Source of the DNA: Alphaproteobacteria bacterium 46_93_T64
Lineage (GTDB): Bacteria > Pseudomonadota > Alphaproteobacteria > Sneathiellales > Sneathiellaceae
Length of the DNA stretch: 64,000 nt
NCBI GenBank assembly: GCA_002163135.1
Contig: MAAN01000012.1
Location: forward strand, 62,001 to 126,000
Reading direction: 5' to 3'
Shown: positions 55,189-63,955 of the stretch, piece after piece
How positions within the stretch are numbered: position 1 is the first letter of the stretch
Layout: every line of letters starts with the position of its first letter
Translations under genes and position numbers: made by a program
Notes under the pieces: generated by a model
What the model was told of the DNA's origin: nothing
The model's database searches: none
Seen by the model: only the letters and a program-made list of their open reading frames with translations

Positions 55189-57078
55189 TTACACTTTTGT
55201 CACTTGAGTATCCGCCATCAAAGCGATTTTTAACTGCAATGCGAGTTCCCTTCGCTGGAAGGGTTTTGTTAGTAGGATATCATTCGGATCCCAGCTGTTA
55301 GATTTTTGGGTTGTTGCCGCGGCCTCAGTGGGATAGCCGGACATATAAATGATTTTTTGGGTGGAGATTATATCCTTATTTTCCTTGAAAAATTCAGGAC
55401 CGCTCATACCTCCAGGGAGCACCACATCAGATAATATCAAATCTATTTTTTGGTTTGATTTCAATACTTGAAGCGCTGTTTCTGTGTCATTTGTGGGAAC
55501 AACGTTATAGTTCAAGGATGTCAGTATTTTCCCTGCAAGTATGAGGACGTCTTTGTCGTCCTCCAGGACAAGAATAGTCTCGCCATTCCCTTGTGGGATA
55601 TCAGACGAAGATAAATGAGAGAGTGGGCTTTCATGACTTTCCAGCGCCCTCGGTAAATAAATCATGATTGAGGTCCCAAGACCTTCTTCACTATAGAGAT
55701 CAATATGCCCTCCTGATTGCTTCACGAAGCCATAAACCATGGAAAGCCCTAGTCCAGACCCTTTGCCGACGTCTTTTGTTGTAAAAAACGGCTCAAACGC
55801 GTGCTCCATAGTGTCTTTTGACATGCCAGTTCCAGTGTCTGAAACACAAAGAAGTACGTAATCACCTGCAACCGCATCAGTTAGATGTATTGCATCCGTT
55901 TCTTCTAAAATGAAATTACTTATGTCGATGCTAAGTTGCCCACCATTCGGCATCGCATGACGCGCATTTACGGCAAGATTTAGAACTGCATTTTCCACTT
56001 GGGCGGCATCTGCAAGTGCTGTCCAAATGTTCTCTTCCGCGTTAATTTTTACACTGATTGTTTCGCCCAACGAACGATCGAGAAGATCCGTTATGCTTTC
56101 TACGAGTGAAAGTAAATTAAGGGATTCTGGGCGAAGAGGCTGCTTGCGGGAAAATGCCAGTAGCCTTTGCGTTAGATCGCTACCGCGAGCGGTTGCTTTG
56201 ATAATTGGCTTAATGAGGCGGACATTTTCTTCTTTTACTAGAGTTTCCAGTAATTCCGCATTTCCCTGTATAATGGCCAGCAGGTTATTAAAATCATGGG
56301 CAATGCCACCAGTAAGTTGACCTACCATCTCCATTTTTTGGGATTGCACCAGTTTTGCTTCCAGCTTTTCTCTTTCCTGAATTTCATCTTTTAAAATCTG
56401 GTTGGTTTTCCGTAAGTCCAGAGTGCTTTCTAAAATCCGTTCCTCCAAATGTTGTGTCAGACTATTAAGCGATTTACGCTCCCGCCAGAGAATTGCAGCC
56501 ACTAGAAATCCCGTCACAAGTATACTTGGAAGTAGAATACGCGCCCAATAGCCCACAATTTTCAATTCGGTGTGAAGTCGCGTGCTATCAATTGTGGCTT
56601 TTCTCGCGGCGGCGATAGTGATCTGATGAAGAGACGGAACTAGATCCCGATATCGTTTTGCCAATTGAGCTAGAGTATTGGTGTCTTTTCTTTTTAGGGA
56701 TAGAACCGCTTCCTCTGTTTCAATAAGTGTAATATGGAATTGATTGAGAAATTCAGGAGCCTTTGGAAGTTGTTTGAAGGCAGCGCCGACTTTTCCTAAA
56801 GTGTTTGTTTTTCTGCGGCTCCAAAGTATATCGTACCGAGTAATAAGTTGTTGCTTGCTAATGCTGGAATTGCTGAGTTTGTATTGGTTAAGTGAGTAAA
56901 TAAACTGGTGCAACTCATAGCTTGTTTGAGAGGCAACACCAATTAGTATATCACGTGCTACGCTTTCCAATTTGGTAGATTCCTGTACGACACCACTTAT
57001 TAGCCAATAAGCCGATGCCGTCATGGAGAATGTTGCAATGATTAATACTGCGTAGAGATATCTAATATTACGAAACAT
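55189..57078 (-). CDS. hybrid sensor histidine kinase / response regulator
   Basis: A 629-residue inner-membrane kinase. Helix 1 (about 7-27) and helix 2 (about 178-198) enclose a helical periplasmic domain of about 150 residues. A coiled coil leads to HisKA with His261 in LTGGIAHDFNNLLAI, HATPase (VLNLAVNARHAMPNGG, VSDTGTGMS, GLGLSMVYGFVKQSGG) and a C-terminal receiver (about 500-620) with the acidic pair LEDDKD and Asp551 in LILSDVVLPGG. The GGIAHDFNNLL box marks the group of kinases with a C-terminal receiver. It follows a small periplasmic protein gene by 23 bases, in the same order as the PhnD-like/kinase pair at 17-20 kb. Confidence 0.93.
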   Translation of the reverse strand: MFRNIRYLYAVLIIATFSMTASAYWLISGVVQESTKLESVARDILIGVASQTSYELHQFIYSLNQYKLSNSSISKQQLITRYDILWSRRKTNTLGKVGAAFKQLPKAPEFLNQFHITLIETEEAVLSLKRKDTNTLAQLAKRYRDLVPSLHQITIAAARKATIDSTRLHTELKIVGYWARILLPSILVTGFLVAAILWRERKSLNSLTQHLEERILESTLDLRKTNQILKDEIQEREKLEAKLVQSQKMEMVGQLTGGIAHDFNNLLAIIQGNAELLETLVKEENVRLIKPIIKATARGSDLTQRLLAFSRKQPLRPESLNLLSLVESITDLLDRSLGETISVKINAEENIWTALADAAQVENAVLNLAVNARHAMPNGGQLSIDISNFILEETDAIHLTDAVAGDYVLLCVSDTGTGMSKDTMEHAFEPFFTTKDVGKGSGLGLSMVYGFVKQSGGHIDLYSEEGLGTSIMIYLPRALESHESPLSHLSSSDIPQGNGETILVLEDDKDVLILAGKILTSLNYNVVPTNDTETALQVLKSNQKIDLILSDVVLPGGMSGPEFFKENKDIISTQKIIYMSGYPTEAAATTQKSNSWDPNDILLTKPFQRRELALQLKIALMADTQVTKV

Positions 57079-57101
57079 GGATTGGATGTTTAAAACCTAC
57101 G

Positions 57102-57617
57102 TTATTTGACGGAAATTTTGTTCAGTTGCCAAATTGATCGAGAGTGAAAAATCTCGGTTTGAATAGCTGGATTGTCTGACCATGGGTATATCACCCATAA
57201 AGGTCCCTTATCTCGAACGCTCATTAAATTTCCGTTCATCTTATAGGCCAAAATCACATCATATTTTAGGAAGTCTTCAACTGGAATATCTACAGTATAG
57301 TCGTTTATAGCTGTTGCTTTTAGCGATTGGCCTGTCGCTTTAAGCAGTTCCATAAGGTCTCTAAGAAGAACTCCCTCAAATTTGACGACACCATCTGTCC
57401 ACGGTGTTTCAGTTTCAATTTTCGTTGCTGGGAGGCTCATTAGGATTGCTCTGTCAAAAACAGCTTTTCCGTCATCAGTATTTGTCACAGCAATATTGCC
57501 GGACACTTGCAGGACTACATCGCCTTTAACGGGTTCCAAAGCTGATGAGGTCGATACGGAAAGGAGCAGGCTGAAAATCCCAGCGATGAAATAGGAGCAT
57601 TGTTTGTAAATAGTCAT
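57102..57617 (-). CDS. periplasmic protein with molybdopterin-oxidoreductase-like fold
   Basis: A 171-residue secreted protein with a signal peptide (SYFIAGIFSLLLSVSTSSA). The mature part resembles the cofactor domain of the sulfite-oxidase family: VVLQVSGNIAVTN, WTDGVVKFEGVLLRDLMELL, DYTVDIPVEDFLKYDVILAY and GPLWVIYPWSD. The Cys that holds the molybdenum in sulfite oxidases is not present: the only Cys lies in the signal peptide. It therefore may not be a molybdoenzyme, and perhaps works as a ligand-binding partner for the adjacent hybrid kinase. Assigning it an oxidoreductase role would be unsafe. Confidence 0.78.
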   Translation of the reverse strand: MTIYKQCSYFIAGIFSLLLSVSTSSALEPVKGDVVLQVSGNIAVTNTDDGKAVFDRAILMSLPATKIETETPWTDGVVKFEGVLLRDLMELLKATGQSLKATAINDYTVDIPVEDFLKYDVILAYKMNGNLMSVRDKGPLWVIYPWSDNPAIQTEIFHSRSIWQLNKISVK

Positions 57618-57736
57618 AATTTTGGTGCCGCCGTTAGATGATATTCTTCAGTCTATTCTTTTAAGACTAATCCAATAGGAGGAAGATACAATCTGGATTC
57701 TAACAAAATGATAACATTAGTATATTTGCTGCATTC

Positions 57737-58627
57737 TTAAATATTGTTGATCGAATTTTGTTTGAACCACCGTAAAAGTGATTGTTCTGTCTGATTAAGT
57801 GGAATATCCGCCTCATAGGTAAGGAAGTGTCCATTATCGCTAACATATTGAATATCGGAAATTTCAGCTAATTCGCCTGAATTGATTTCATGATCAATCA
57901 GGGGGCGAGAGCCCAATAAAATACCTGCACCAGCTTTAGCAGCCGACAACGCGGCAACAAACGTATCAAATCGATGAACTGGTGGCGCAGGGATCTGCAT
58001 ATCGGCTTCGTCAAACCAGTCTGCCCACATTTCCCTTCCGCCGGAGACGCTCAGCAACGGCATGCTTTTCCACACTGCGGCGGATGTAGAATGTCGCAGT
58101 GTTGCCGCGGACACAACTGGAACCAGATATTCCTTAGTAAGGCGAAGCGCGTTGCGGCCAGAAAAATATCCAATCCCATATCTAATATGCAAATTATTGT
58201 CTTCGGATTTATAATCAGCCGGTAAGTGGACGGTTTTTATGTCAAGGCTGATATGAGGTAGGTCTTGCGATAATGCCTTTAATCTTGGTGCAAGCCAAAG
58301 AGACGTAAAGGAGATTGGGCTGTGAAGTATGATCCTTCTATTTGCCGCTTTTCCGAATAATTCTCCAGAGCTTCTGGCGAGAGTACCGAACGCTGATTGC
58401 ACGTGCGGTAAAAAGGCAGCACCTGCTGCAGTGATTGTGACACCTCTTCTTTGGCGTTCGAATAGCGGCTCGCCAAACTCCTGTTCAAGAAGTTTAATTT
58501 GTTGACTGACGGCAGCTTGTGACAATCCGAGTTCTCGTGCGGCTTCAGAAAAATTCATACGTCGGGCTGCAGCCTCGAAAGTTCTTAACCATGGAAGGTA
58601 GGAGAGAATTCGATTTTGATCTGGCAT
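57737..58627 (-). CDS. LysR-family regulator, divergent from tmpA
   Basis: A 296-residue LysR protein of the GcvA-like group. The N-terminal HTH is in TFEAAARRMNFSEAARELGL and SQAAVSQQIKLLEQEFG; the C-terminal effector domain spans about 95-290 (FTSLWLAPRLKALSQDLP). It is transcribed away from tmpA with about 100 bases between, the standard layout for a LysR activator and its target. A pair of direct repeats in this gap may be its site. The likely effector is a phosphonate or its product, an inference from the neighbours. Confidence 0.92.
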   Translation of the reverse strand: MPDQNRILSYLPWLRTFEAAARRMNFSEAARELGLSQAAVSQQIKLLEQEFGEPLFERQRRGVTITAAGAAFLPHVQSAFGTLARSSGELFGKAANRRIILHSPISFTSLWLAPRLKALSQDLPHISLDIKTVHLPADYKSEDNNLHIRYGIGYFSGRNALRLTKEYLVPVVSAATLRHSTSAAVWKSMPLLSVSGGREMWADWFDEADMQIPAPPVHRFDTFVAALSAAKAGAGILLGSRPLIDHEINSGELAEISDIQYVSDNGHFLTYEADIPLNQTEQSLLRWFKQNSINNI

Positions 58628-58633
58628 AAGTAA

Positions 58634-58671
58634 AATTTCATCAATGTGTCAAAAATGATAATTTCATCGAT
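58634..58671. promoter_or_regulatory. direct repeat in the LysR / tmpA intergenic region, candidate operator
   Basis: AATTTCATC occurs at 58634 and again at 58660, 26 bases apart; extended to 12 bases the copies differ at one position. The first copy abuts the LysR start codon. A T-N11-A half-site could not be fixed with confidence. Confidence 0.4.
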
Positions 58672-58725
58672 ACCATAAATACCCTTATTGTCAAGATAGG
58701 TACCTCAACTTGAATAGGTGTGGAG

Positions 58726-59883
58726 ATGAAATTAACAAGTGCAACCGTTTTATCGGGTGGTAAAGCAGTGGAAGTGGTGTGGACGGATGGGCAAAAGGCT
58801 CGTTTTCATGCCGTATGGCTTAGAGATAATGCTCAAGACGTTGAAACTCGAAGCGCAGAGAACGGACAACGGTTAATTACTCTTCAGCAAATACCACGTT
58901 GCAACAATATAACCGACGTGTCGGTCACCGGTGTTGATGAACTACAATTGGTAATTACGCCGGAGATGAAAAGACTAAAATTTGATGGAGACTGGTTGAG
59001 ACAGAATATCTACGATTCTAACCGGGAAGCCGTCAAAGGGTATGTTTCGAAAAGAAATGAAACATGGGGATCTGAGTTGCAAAATAGGGTGCCTACTGGA
59101 GATTGGAGCATTATTTCTAAATCAGACGAGGCTCTAATTACTTGGTTGTCAGCGGTTCAGAAGTACGGCTTCGCGGTACTCAACGGTGTGCCGACTAATT
59201 CTGGTGATTTATGTCAGGTCGCTGAAAAATTTGGTTATATTCGTGAAACCAATTATGGCCGATGGTTTGATGTCCGCTCAGAGGTGAATCCAAGCAATCT
59301 GGCCTATACAAATCTTGGACTTCAGGCACATACAGATAATCCATATAGAGATCCCGTACCGACACTTCAATTACTGTCTTGCCTAGAGAATACTGTTGAA
59401 GGTGGCGATTCAATTGTGGTCGACGGTTTCCACGTTGCTTCTGTTTTGAAGGCTGAGAATAGTTCTGCCTTTGAACTATTGACAAAATATAGCGCTAATT
59501 TCGAGTATGCTGGTTCAAATTCGGTTCACTTAAAAGCTGACAGGCCCATGATCGAATTAACCCCCGAAGGAGAAATAAAAGCTGTGAGGTTTAATAACCG
59601 CTCCTGTGCGCCTCTTGTTCACGTCCCCTATGACGAAATGGAAGCCTATTACGACGCCTATCGCAGATTTGGTGAGATTGTAGAGGATGAAGCCATGCAA
59701 GTGAGTTTCAAGCTTTCTCCTGGTGAATTATTTATTGTGGATAACACAAGAGTGATGCACGCTCGGAAAGCCTTTTCAGGGACGGGTTCGCGCTGGTTGC
59801 AAGGATGTTATGCAGACAAAGATGGGCTATTGTCTACGCTTTCAATATTGGAAAATCTACAAGCAAATGGAAAACACTCATGA
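58726..59883 (+). CDS. tmpA: 2-trimethylaminoethylphosphonate dioxygenase (BBOX-like)
   Basis: An Fe(II)/2-oxoglutarate oxygenase of 385 residues, related to gamma-butyrobetaine hydroxylase. TmpA enzymes hydroxylate 2-trimethylaminoethylphosphonate at C1. The iron ligands are His202 and Asp204 in LQAHTDNPYRDP and His345 in NTRVMHARKAF, with Arg356 for 2-oxoglutarate. The N-terminal domain (VWTDGQKARFHAVWLRDNAQD) resembles the BBOX zinc domain but lacks its Cys ligands. The ATG after AGG is preferred to an in-frame GTG. Pairing with a PhnZ-like gene, overlapping by four bases, is what separates it from carnitine-pathway BBOX enzymes. The phosphonate assignment is inference from this pairing. 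Confidence 0.85.
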   Translation: MKLTSATVLSGGKAVEVVWTDGQKARFHAVWLRDNAQDVETRSAENGQRLITLQQIPRCNNITDVSVTGVDELQLVITPEMKRLKFDGDWLRQNIYDSNREAVKGYVSKRNETWGSELQNRVPTGDWSIISKSDEALITWLSAVQKYGFAVLNGVPTNSGDLCQVAEKFGYIRETNYGRWFDVRSEVNPSNLAYTNLGLQAHTDNPYRDPVPTLQLLSCLENTVEGGDSIVVDGFHVASVLKAENSSAFELLTKYSANFEYAGSNSVHLKADRPMIELTPEGEIKAVRFNNRSCAPLVHVPYDEMEAYYDAYRRFGEIVEDEAMQVSFKLSPGELFIVDNTRVMHARKAFSGTGSRWLQGCYADKDGLLSTLSILENLQANGKHS

Positions 59884-60449
59884 GACAGCAGGAATTGAAT
59901 AAATCCAATATTGTTGCCTTCCTTGCTGATATATTTCAACGTCGCGGGGCTGAGAGTTACTTGGGAGAAGACGTGACTATGGCTGAGCATATGCTGCAAG
60001 GGGCTATGTTAGCTGAAAAGGAAAACGCACCGGATGAGTTAGTCGTTGCCGCACTTCTTCATGATATCGGCCATTATACGAGCGAATTTGGTGTCTACTC
60101 CCCTGAAGATACTGAAGACAATTATCATGATGCGGCTGGTGGGCGGGTTCTAAGACCTTACTTTCCGCAAGTTGTTACGCAATGTGTTGCTTTGCATGTG
60201 AGAGCCAAACGCTATCTGTGTGCTGTTGATCCTGATTATATGGGGAAACTTTCCGAAGCCTCTGTTCATTCGCTCTCTTTGCAAGGTGGGCCTATGCAGC
60301 CCGAAGAAGTTTCGGAGTTCGAACAACAGCCTTTTTACAAAGAAGCTCTTAAAGTTCGGATATGGGATGATGAGGGTAAAGTTGCTGGCGTGAAAACCAA
60401 AAATTTCAACGATTATGAAGCTGTCATTCAGCGTGTGGTCGAGAGCTAA
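59880..60449 (+). CDS. tmpB: HD-domain mixed-valent diiron oxygenase, PhnZ/TmpB-like
   Basis: A 189-residue oxygenase that should cleave (R)-1-hydroxy-2-trimethylaminoethylphosphonate to glycine betaine and phosphate. The diiron ligands of PhnZ all have counterparts at a nearly constant offset: His37, His61, Asp62, His83, His106 and Asp163 (in MAEHML, LLHDIGHY, YHDAAGG, LHVRAKRY, RIWDD). Tyr27 and Glu30 match the PhnZ residues that close over the substrate. The C-terminal LSLQGGPMQPEE and FYKEALKVRIWDD are also PhnZ-like. The ATG overlaps the tmpA stop (ATGA); a longer frame upstream is spurious. Confidence 0.87.
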   Translation: MRQQELNKSNIVAFLADIFQRRGAESYLGEDVTMAEHMLQGAMLAEKENAPDELVVAALLHDIGHYTSEFGVYSPEDTEDNYHDAAGGRVLRPYFPQVVTQCVALHVRAKRYLCAVDPDYMGKLSEASVHSLSLQGGPMQPEEVSEFEQQPFYKEALKVRIWDDEGKVAGVKTKNFNDYEAVIQRVVES

Positions 60450-60572
60450 ATCTCGCTAAGTTGGAAAGCACAGGAGGCTAGTTGATAAGGAAAAGGACGG
60501 TGTTATGCAATCTTTGCATTTTTATCAATCCCGAAGCCGCCTGTGTTCTCACAATTAATATTGGTTCCAGAA

Positions 60573-61172
60573 TTATTGAAATGTTTTTCCCTGAACGAGC
60601 GTCACTCGATCGAAATAATCCCATGTTTTCTTCATTGCATATTTTACAGCCTCTGGCGGGGGTTGCTGCCGATAACTGACACGTCTTGGTGGCCCCGTGT
60701 AGACCATTTGAAAACCGAACGAAATGCGTAGATCCTTCGCTCGTTCCAACATTACTACGTTGATAATGGTTTCAAAGTTACTATCGTGAAGTTGAAAATA
60801 CTGTGATTGCCAGTTGCCAACAACGGAGGCTGCAATAGATTGCATTTGAGGTTCTTCTACTTTTTTAATAGCGGCCCATTCGGCTTTGCTTAACGGAATC
60901 GGAATTGGTGCCTTTGCAACGATGAACCCACTGATGTAACTGAGATTTTGTACAACAAAGCCAAGCTCGTTCAAACTAATCAGCATGGCCTGAAAAGCCG
61001 CTTTCTTCTCCAATTGGTAATTGCGCACACCTAAAGTCTTTTTGAGTTTTGTATTTGCACTTCCCCATGCGGTGTCAACCTTGTCAATCGCACGCTGCAT
61101 ATCATTCTGTCCGTTAGTACAGGCGCCGAGAAGAGGGGTGACAATGAGGATTGCTATGGCAATATATCTCAT
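60573..61172 (-). CDS. lipoprotein of unknown function
   Basis: A 199-residue precursor with a signal peptide and lipobox (IVTPLLGACTNG, Cys18), so lipidated and periplasm-facing. The mature part is alpha/beta: AFQAMLISLNELGFVVQNLS, then GFIVAKAPIPIPLS, FQLHDSNFETIINVVMLER and RISFGFQMVYTG. I do not recognise the family, but the pattern suggests a small, globular periplasmic domain. It begins one base after the stop of the upstream lipoprotein gene, so the two are cotranscribed, and it converges on tmpB. Confidence 0.8.
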   Translation of the reverse strand: MRYIAIAILIVTPLLGACTNGQNDMQRAIDKVDTAWGSANTKLKKTLGVRNYQLEKKAAFQAMLISLNELGFVVQNLSYISGFIVAKAPIPIPLSKAEWAAIKKVEEPQMQSIAASVVGNWQSQYFQLHDSNFETIINVVMLERAKDLRISFGFQMVYTGPPRRVSYRQQPPPEAVKYAMKKTWDYFDRVTLVQGKTFQ

Positions 61173-61173
61173 T

Positions 61174-61740
61174 TTAATATCTCCCTTCTCGTACTAGTAG
61201 TTCACGTAAAATCTGGGATTGATCAAATTCGAGAATAACGGTTAGAGTTTTCGTGGCAGATATCATTTTACTATGATTGCCGCTTTCTCCCACGTTGAAC
61301 CCTAGTCCGCCAATAGAAGAGGATCCGAAACCACCGAAACCTATGTTGATGCCGGCATTACTTCTATGGCTGTCACTCGCCAGCTCTGTGTGAATTCGAT
61401 CATAGATCCAGATTTCTAATCCTGAGCCATTTATTGTCATGTTGTTGGGAGACCCAAGTAATCTTATGACATCTGATTGACTTGAGATCCCTATTCGTAA
61501 GTGCTTTTTAACAGCACCAAAGCTCAATTGGTTGGACTGATAACTTATTTGGTGGCTCTCAGGAGTGTTAGCTCGAGAAGTCGGTGACGGGTGTTGATAA
61601 CTCTGTACGGGAGTTGTTGCTACATTATGTGCCGTATGTGGGTATGTCGTTTGATGGCAGGCGAAAAGTGGCAACATGATTGTCACTGAAAACAAGTGTT
61701 TTCCAAAAGCCGTCAATTTGCTGGTTGATGAAATATACAT
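61174..61740 (-). CDS. lipoprotein with SmpA/OmlA-like (BamE-like) domain
   Basis: A 188-residue precursor. The start, MYISSTSK, has GGGAGA at good spacing. After a hydrophobic segment comes a lipobox-like LPLFAC, then about 45 polar Thr/Ser/His-rich residues. The C-terminal part holds HLRIGISSQSDVIRLLGSPN, the G.S..DV...LG.P pattern of the SmpA/OmlA fold, and ends LTVILEFDQSQILRELLV. A Gly-rich insertion (NIGFGGFGSSSIGGLGFNVG) is unusual. BamE is one member of this fold, but this protein need not be in the BAM complex. It is cotranscribed with the next lipoprotein gene. Confidence 0.75.
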   Translation of the reverse strand: MYISSTSKLTAFGKHLFSVTIMLPLFACHQTTYPHTAHNVATTPVQSYQHPSPTSRANTPESHQISYQSNQLSFGAVKKHLRIGISSQSDVIRLLGSPNNMTINGSGLEIWIYDRIHTELASDSHRSNAGINIGFGGFGSSSIGGLGFNVGESGNHSKMISATKTLTVILEFDQSQILRELLVREGRY

Positions 61741-61888
61741 TTTCGGATCTCCCAATATTGCCAATTGTGGCGACGTGTGTGGATATTGGTAAATCCTACG
61801 AGAGGGCCCGTTCTATTCGCATCATTCGAGCATTAAACTTGCATCAATCTCTGTCAAATATGAGATAAATCAATTTTATGAAGAGGGC

Positions 61889-63955
61889 TCAGAGGCTGGA
61901 GCTAATCCGCTGGATTGACGAGAGTAATTTTTTGCGGGTGACATCATCTTTGTAAGGGAAAGCGGTTAAAGTCACTTTACTCAACAAATCCGATTGAAGA
62001 GAGGCTGCAAAGACAAATGCAAGACGAGCGTCTTCAGGCTGTTCCAGATGATCGTAAATTGCTGTCAGATATAAATAGGTGGGTACAAAATCGGGTTTAA
62101 GGGCTTTCAGATTTCTAAATTCAACCAATGCCTCTTCGTAACGCTCAGCCACAAAATGTGCGTGCGCCTTATGCCAGACATAGGTGAAGGGGAAATGCGG
62201 GTTTAGTCTGATGGCAGTCACAATATGATCCATACCCTCATCGGGCTGACCGGCCCATATCAAGATATCACCCATCTTGGCGTAAATGCTGGCGCTGCTT
62301 GGATTAAGAATGAGCGCTTTGTTTAACTCCTCAATGGCGAGATCATGTTGTCCTGCCCATAGGTATGCATCTCCCAGTGCTTCATGGCCGTCTGGGCCGA
62401 AGTTGTCCAAGGCAACTGCACGGGCTGCATTTTTGAACGCCAATTGTAAAGACAGGGGCGCTGATGCGCTCCACCCCATGCGCATATCGTTTAGATGAGT
62501 CCAAGAGAGGTAGGCATGTGCACGTGCGTAGGTGGAGTCCAGATTTATCGCTTTCAAATATAAATCTCGCGCACGTCTATTAGATACAGGTGTCAGGTTA
62601 AACAAATATTGTCGGCCTCTTAGAACATAATCATATGCTTTCAGATTTGCGGTATCTTTACGAAACGCGAGCTTCGCCGAATGAGTAATCGTTTCAGCTT
62701 GAATCGCCCCAACTATTCGCAAAGTGACATCGTCCTGCAATGCAAAAAGATTATCCATTTTCCTCTCGAACTGTTCAGCCCAGATTTGTTGTGCTGAAAT
62801 AGCATCAATCAATTGTGCATTTATTCTAACTCTACCGTTATGAGACTGAATGTTGCCGCGTAAGACGTAACGTACACCAAGTTCTGCCGCCACTCGTTTG
62901 GTCGTAATATCTATATTCTTATAGGAAAAGACAGAGTGTTGATCGATAACAAACAGATCCGGTACACGTGATAACTTAGTGATGATATCTGCTGTGATGC
63001 CATCGGAAAAATAATTTCGAAGCGCATTGTCTGTCATATCGACAAACGGAAAGACCGCAATAGAAGGTTTGTCCGGTAAGGCTAAGGGGCGAGGGGGTGT
63101 CGCTACATAAATAGATGTCGCTGCGATCGCGATGGCTAAGATACTAACCAAGCTGAACACAAAGCCCCAACGTTTGGTTGGTCGACGCGAAGTCCACTTT
63201 TGGGGAATGGCTCTGTACATCACAGATTTTCGGGTTTGAATATGTTCAAAAAGTCTTGTTGTTTCTGGCTCTGGCTCAACATCCAGCTCTGTTCGTGCGA
63301 TGCTTGAACATATTTGATATTGGCGTAAGGCTTCATTTCGCCGCCCACTAGAGGCATAAAGCTGCATTAAATATCGGTGACCTTGCTCTTTTAATGGATC
63401 TAGAGAGACAAGTTTTCTCGCTGTTTCAATTGCTTCGCTTTGCAAATTTTGACTACTCAGCATCTCAGTGAGGCGGAGTGCCGTTGAATATGCGGTTTCA
63501 GATAACCGGCTGCGGTAGGAATCAAGCCATTCGCCCATGCCGGGATCCAATAAATCAAGGTCAGCCGCGAAATTGTGGCTGTAAGCAGTTAGTGCCTCCC
63601 GTAGGTCAGGAATCGAATGGGCATCGGCCAAATGTTGAAATTGCAGCACATCTACCTGTAGGATATTATTTTGAAGAAAAATCCAGTCCCCTTCGCTAGA
63701 AAAAATATCAAATCCTTCTTGAGTAAACAGATGGCGAAGATCGTATAGGGTTTGGCGCAAGCTGGCCCGGGCTTGTTCATCAAAACGATCTCCCCACAAC
63801 AGCATAGAAAGTTGTGCACGTGTTTCTTTTTGACCCGGACAAATCGCTAAGTAGGCAAGTAACATTTTACCTTTACGACTCACTAGATTAAGCGAGCTGC
63901 CGTCTGCGCGCTGAACCTCAAATCTGCCAAATAGATTTAGCTGTAGTTTCTGCAT
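61889..63955 (-). CDS. SARP-like regulator: BTAD domain, membrane helix, TolB-like and TPR domains
   Basis: A 688-residue membrane-anchored regulator. The N-terminus has an OmpR-like winged helix (LNLFGRFEVQRADGSSL, YLAICPGQKETRAQLSMLLW), then a BTAD helical domain (about 95-245, with HRYLMQLYASSGRRNEALR). A single helix near 270-290 (FVFSLVSILAIAIAATSIYV) leads to a TolB-N-like domain (SIAVFPFVDMTDNALRNYFS, ADIITKLSRVPDLFVI) and then TPR repeats (about 430-670). This layout, seen with adenylate cyclases and CadC-like regulators, suggests signal reception across the membrane. The target is unknown; the neighbouring lipoprotein genes lie downstream on the same strand. The start without a clear ribosome site is uncertain. 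Confidence 0.88.
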   Translation of the reverse strand: MQKLQLNLFGRFEVQRADGSSLNLVSRKGKMLLAYLAICPGQKETRAQLSMLLWGDRFDEQARASLRQTLYDLRHLFTQEGFDIFSSEGDWIFLQNNILQVDVLQFQHLADAHSIPDLREALTAYSHNFAADLDLLDPGMGEWLDSYRSRLSETAYSTALRLTEMLSSQNLQSEAIETARKLVSLDPLKEQGHRYLMQLYASSGRRNEALRQYQICSSIARTELDVEPEPETTRLFEHIQTRKSVMYRAIPQKWTSRRPTKRWGFVFSLVSILAIAIAATSIYVATPPRPLALPDKPSIAVFPFVDMTDNALRNYFSDGITADIITKLSRVPDLFVIDQHSVFSYKNIDITTKRVAAELGVRYVLRGNIQSHNGRVRINAQLIDAISAQQIWAEQFERKMDNLFALQDDVTLRIVGAIQAETITHSAKLAFRKDTANLKAYDYVLRGRQYLFNLTPVSNRRARDLYLKAINLDSTYARAHAYLSWTHLNDMRMGWSASAPLSLQLAFKNAARAVALDNFGPDGHEALGDAYLWAGQHDLAIEELNKALILNPSSASIYAKMGDILIWAGQPDEGMDHIVTAIRLNPHFPFTYVWHKAHAHFVAERYEEALVEFRNLKALKPDFVPTYLYLTAIYDHLEQPEDARLAFVFAASLQSDLLSKVTLTAFPYKDDVTRKKLLSSIQRISSSL

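Noticed and set aside
60482-60679. Two overlapping short plus-strand frames downstream of tmpB
   Set aside because: Overlap the convergent lipoprotein gene and show no recognisable protein features.
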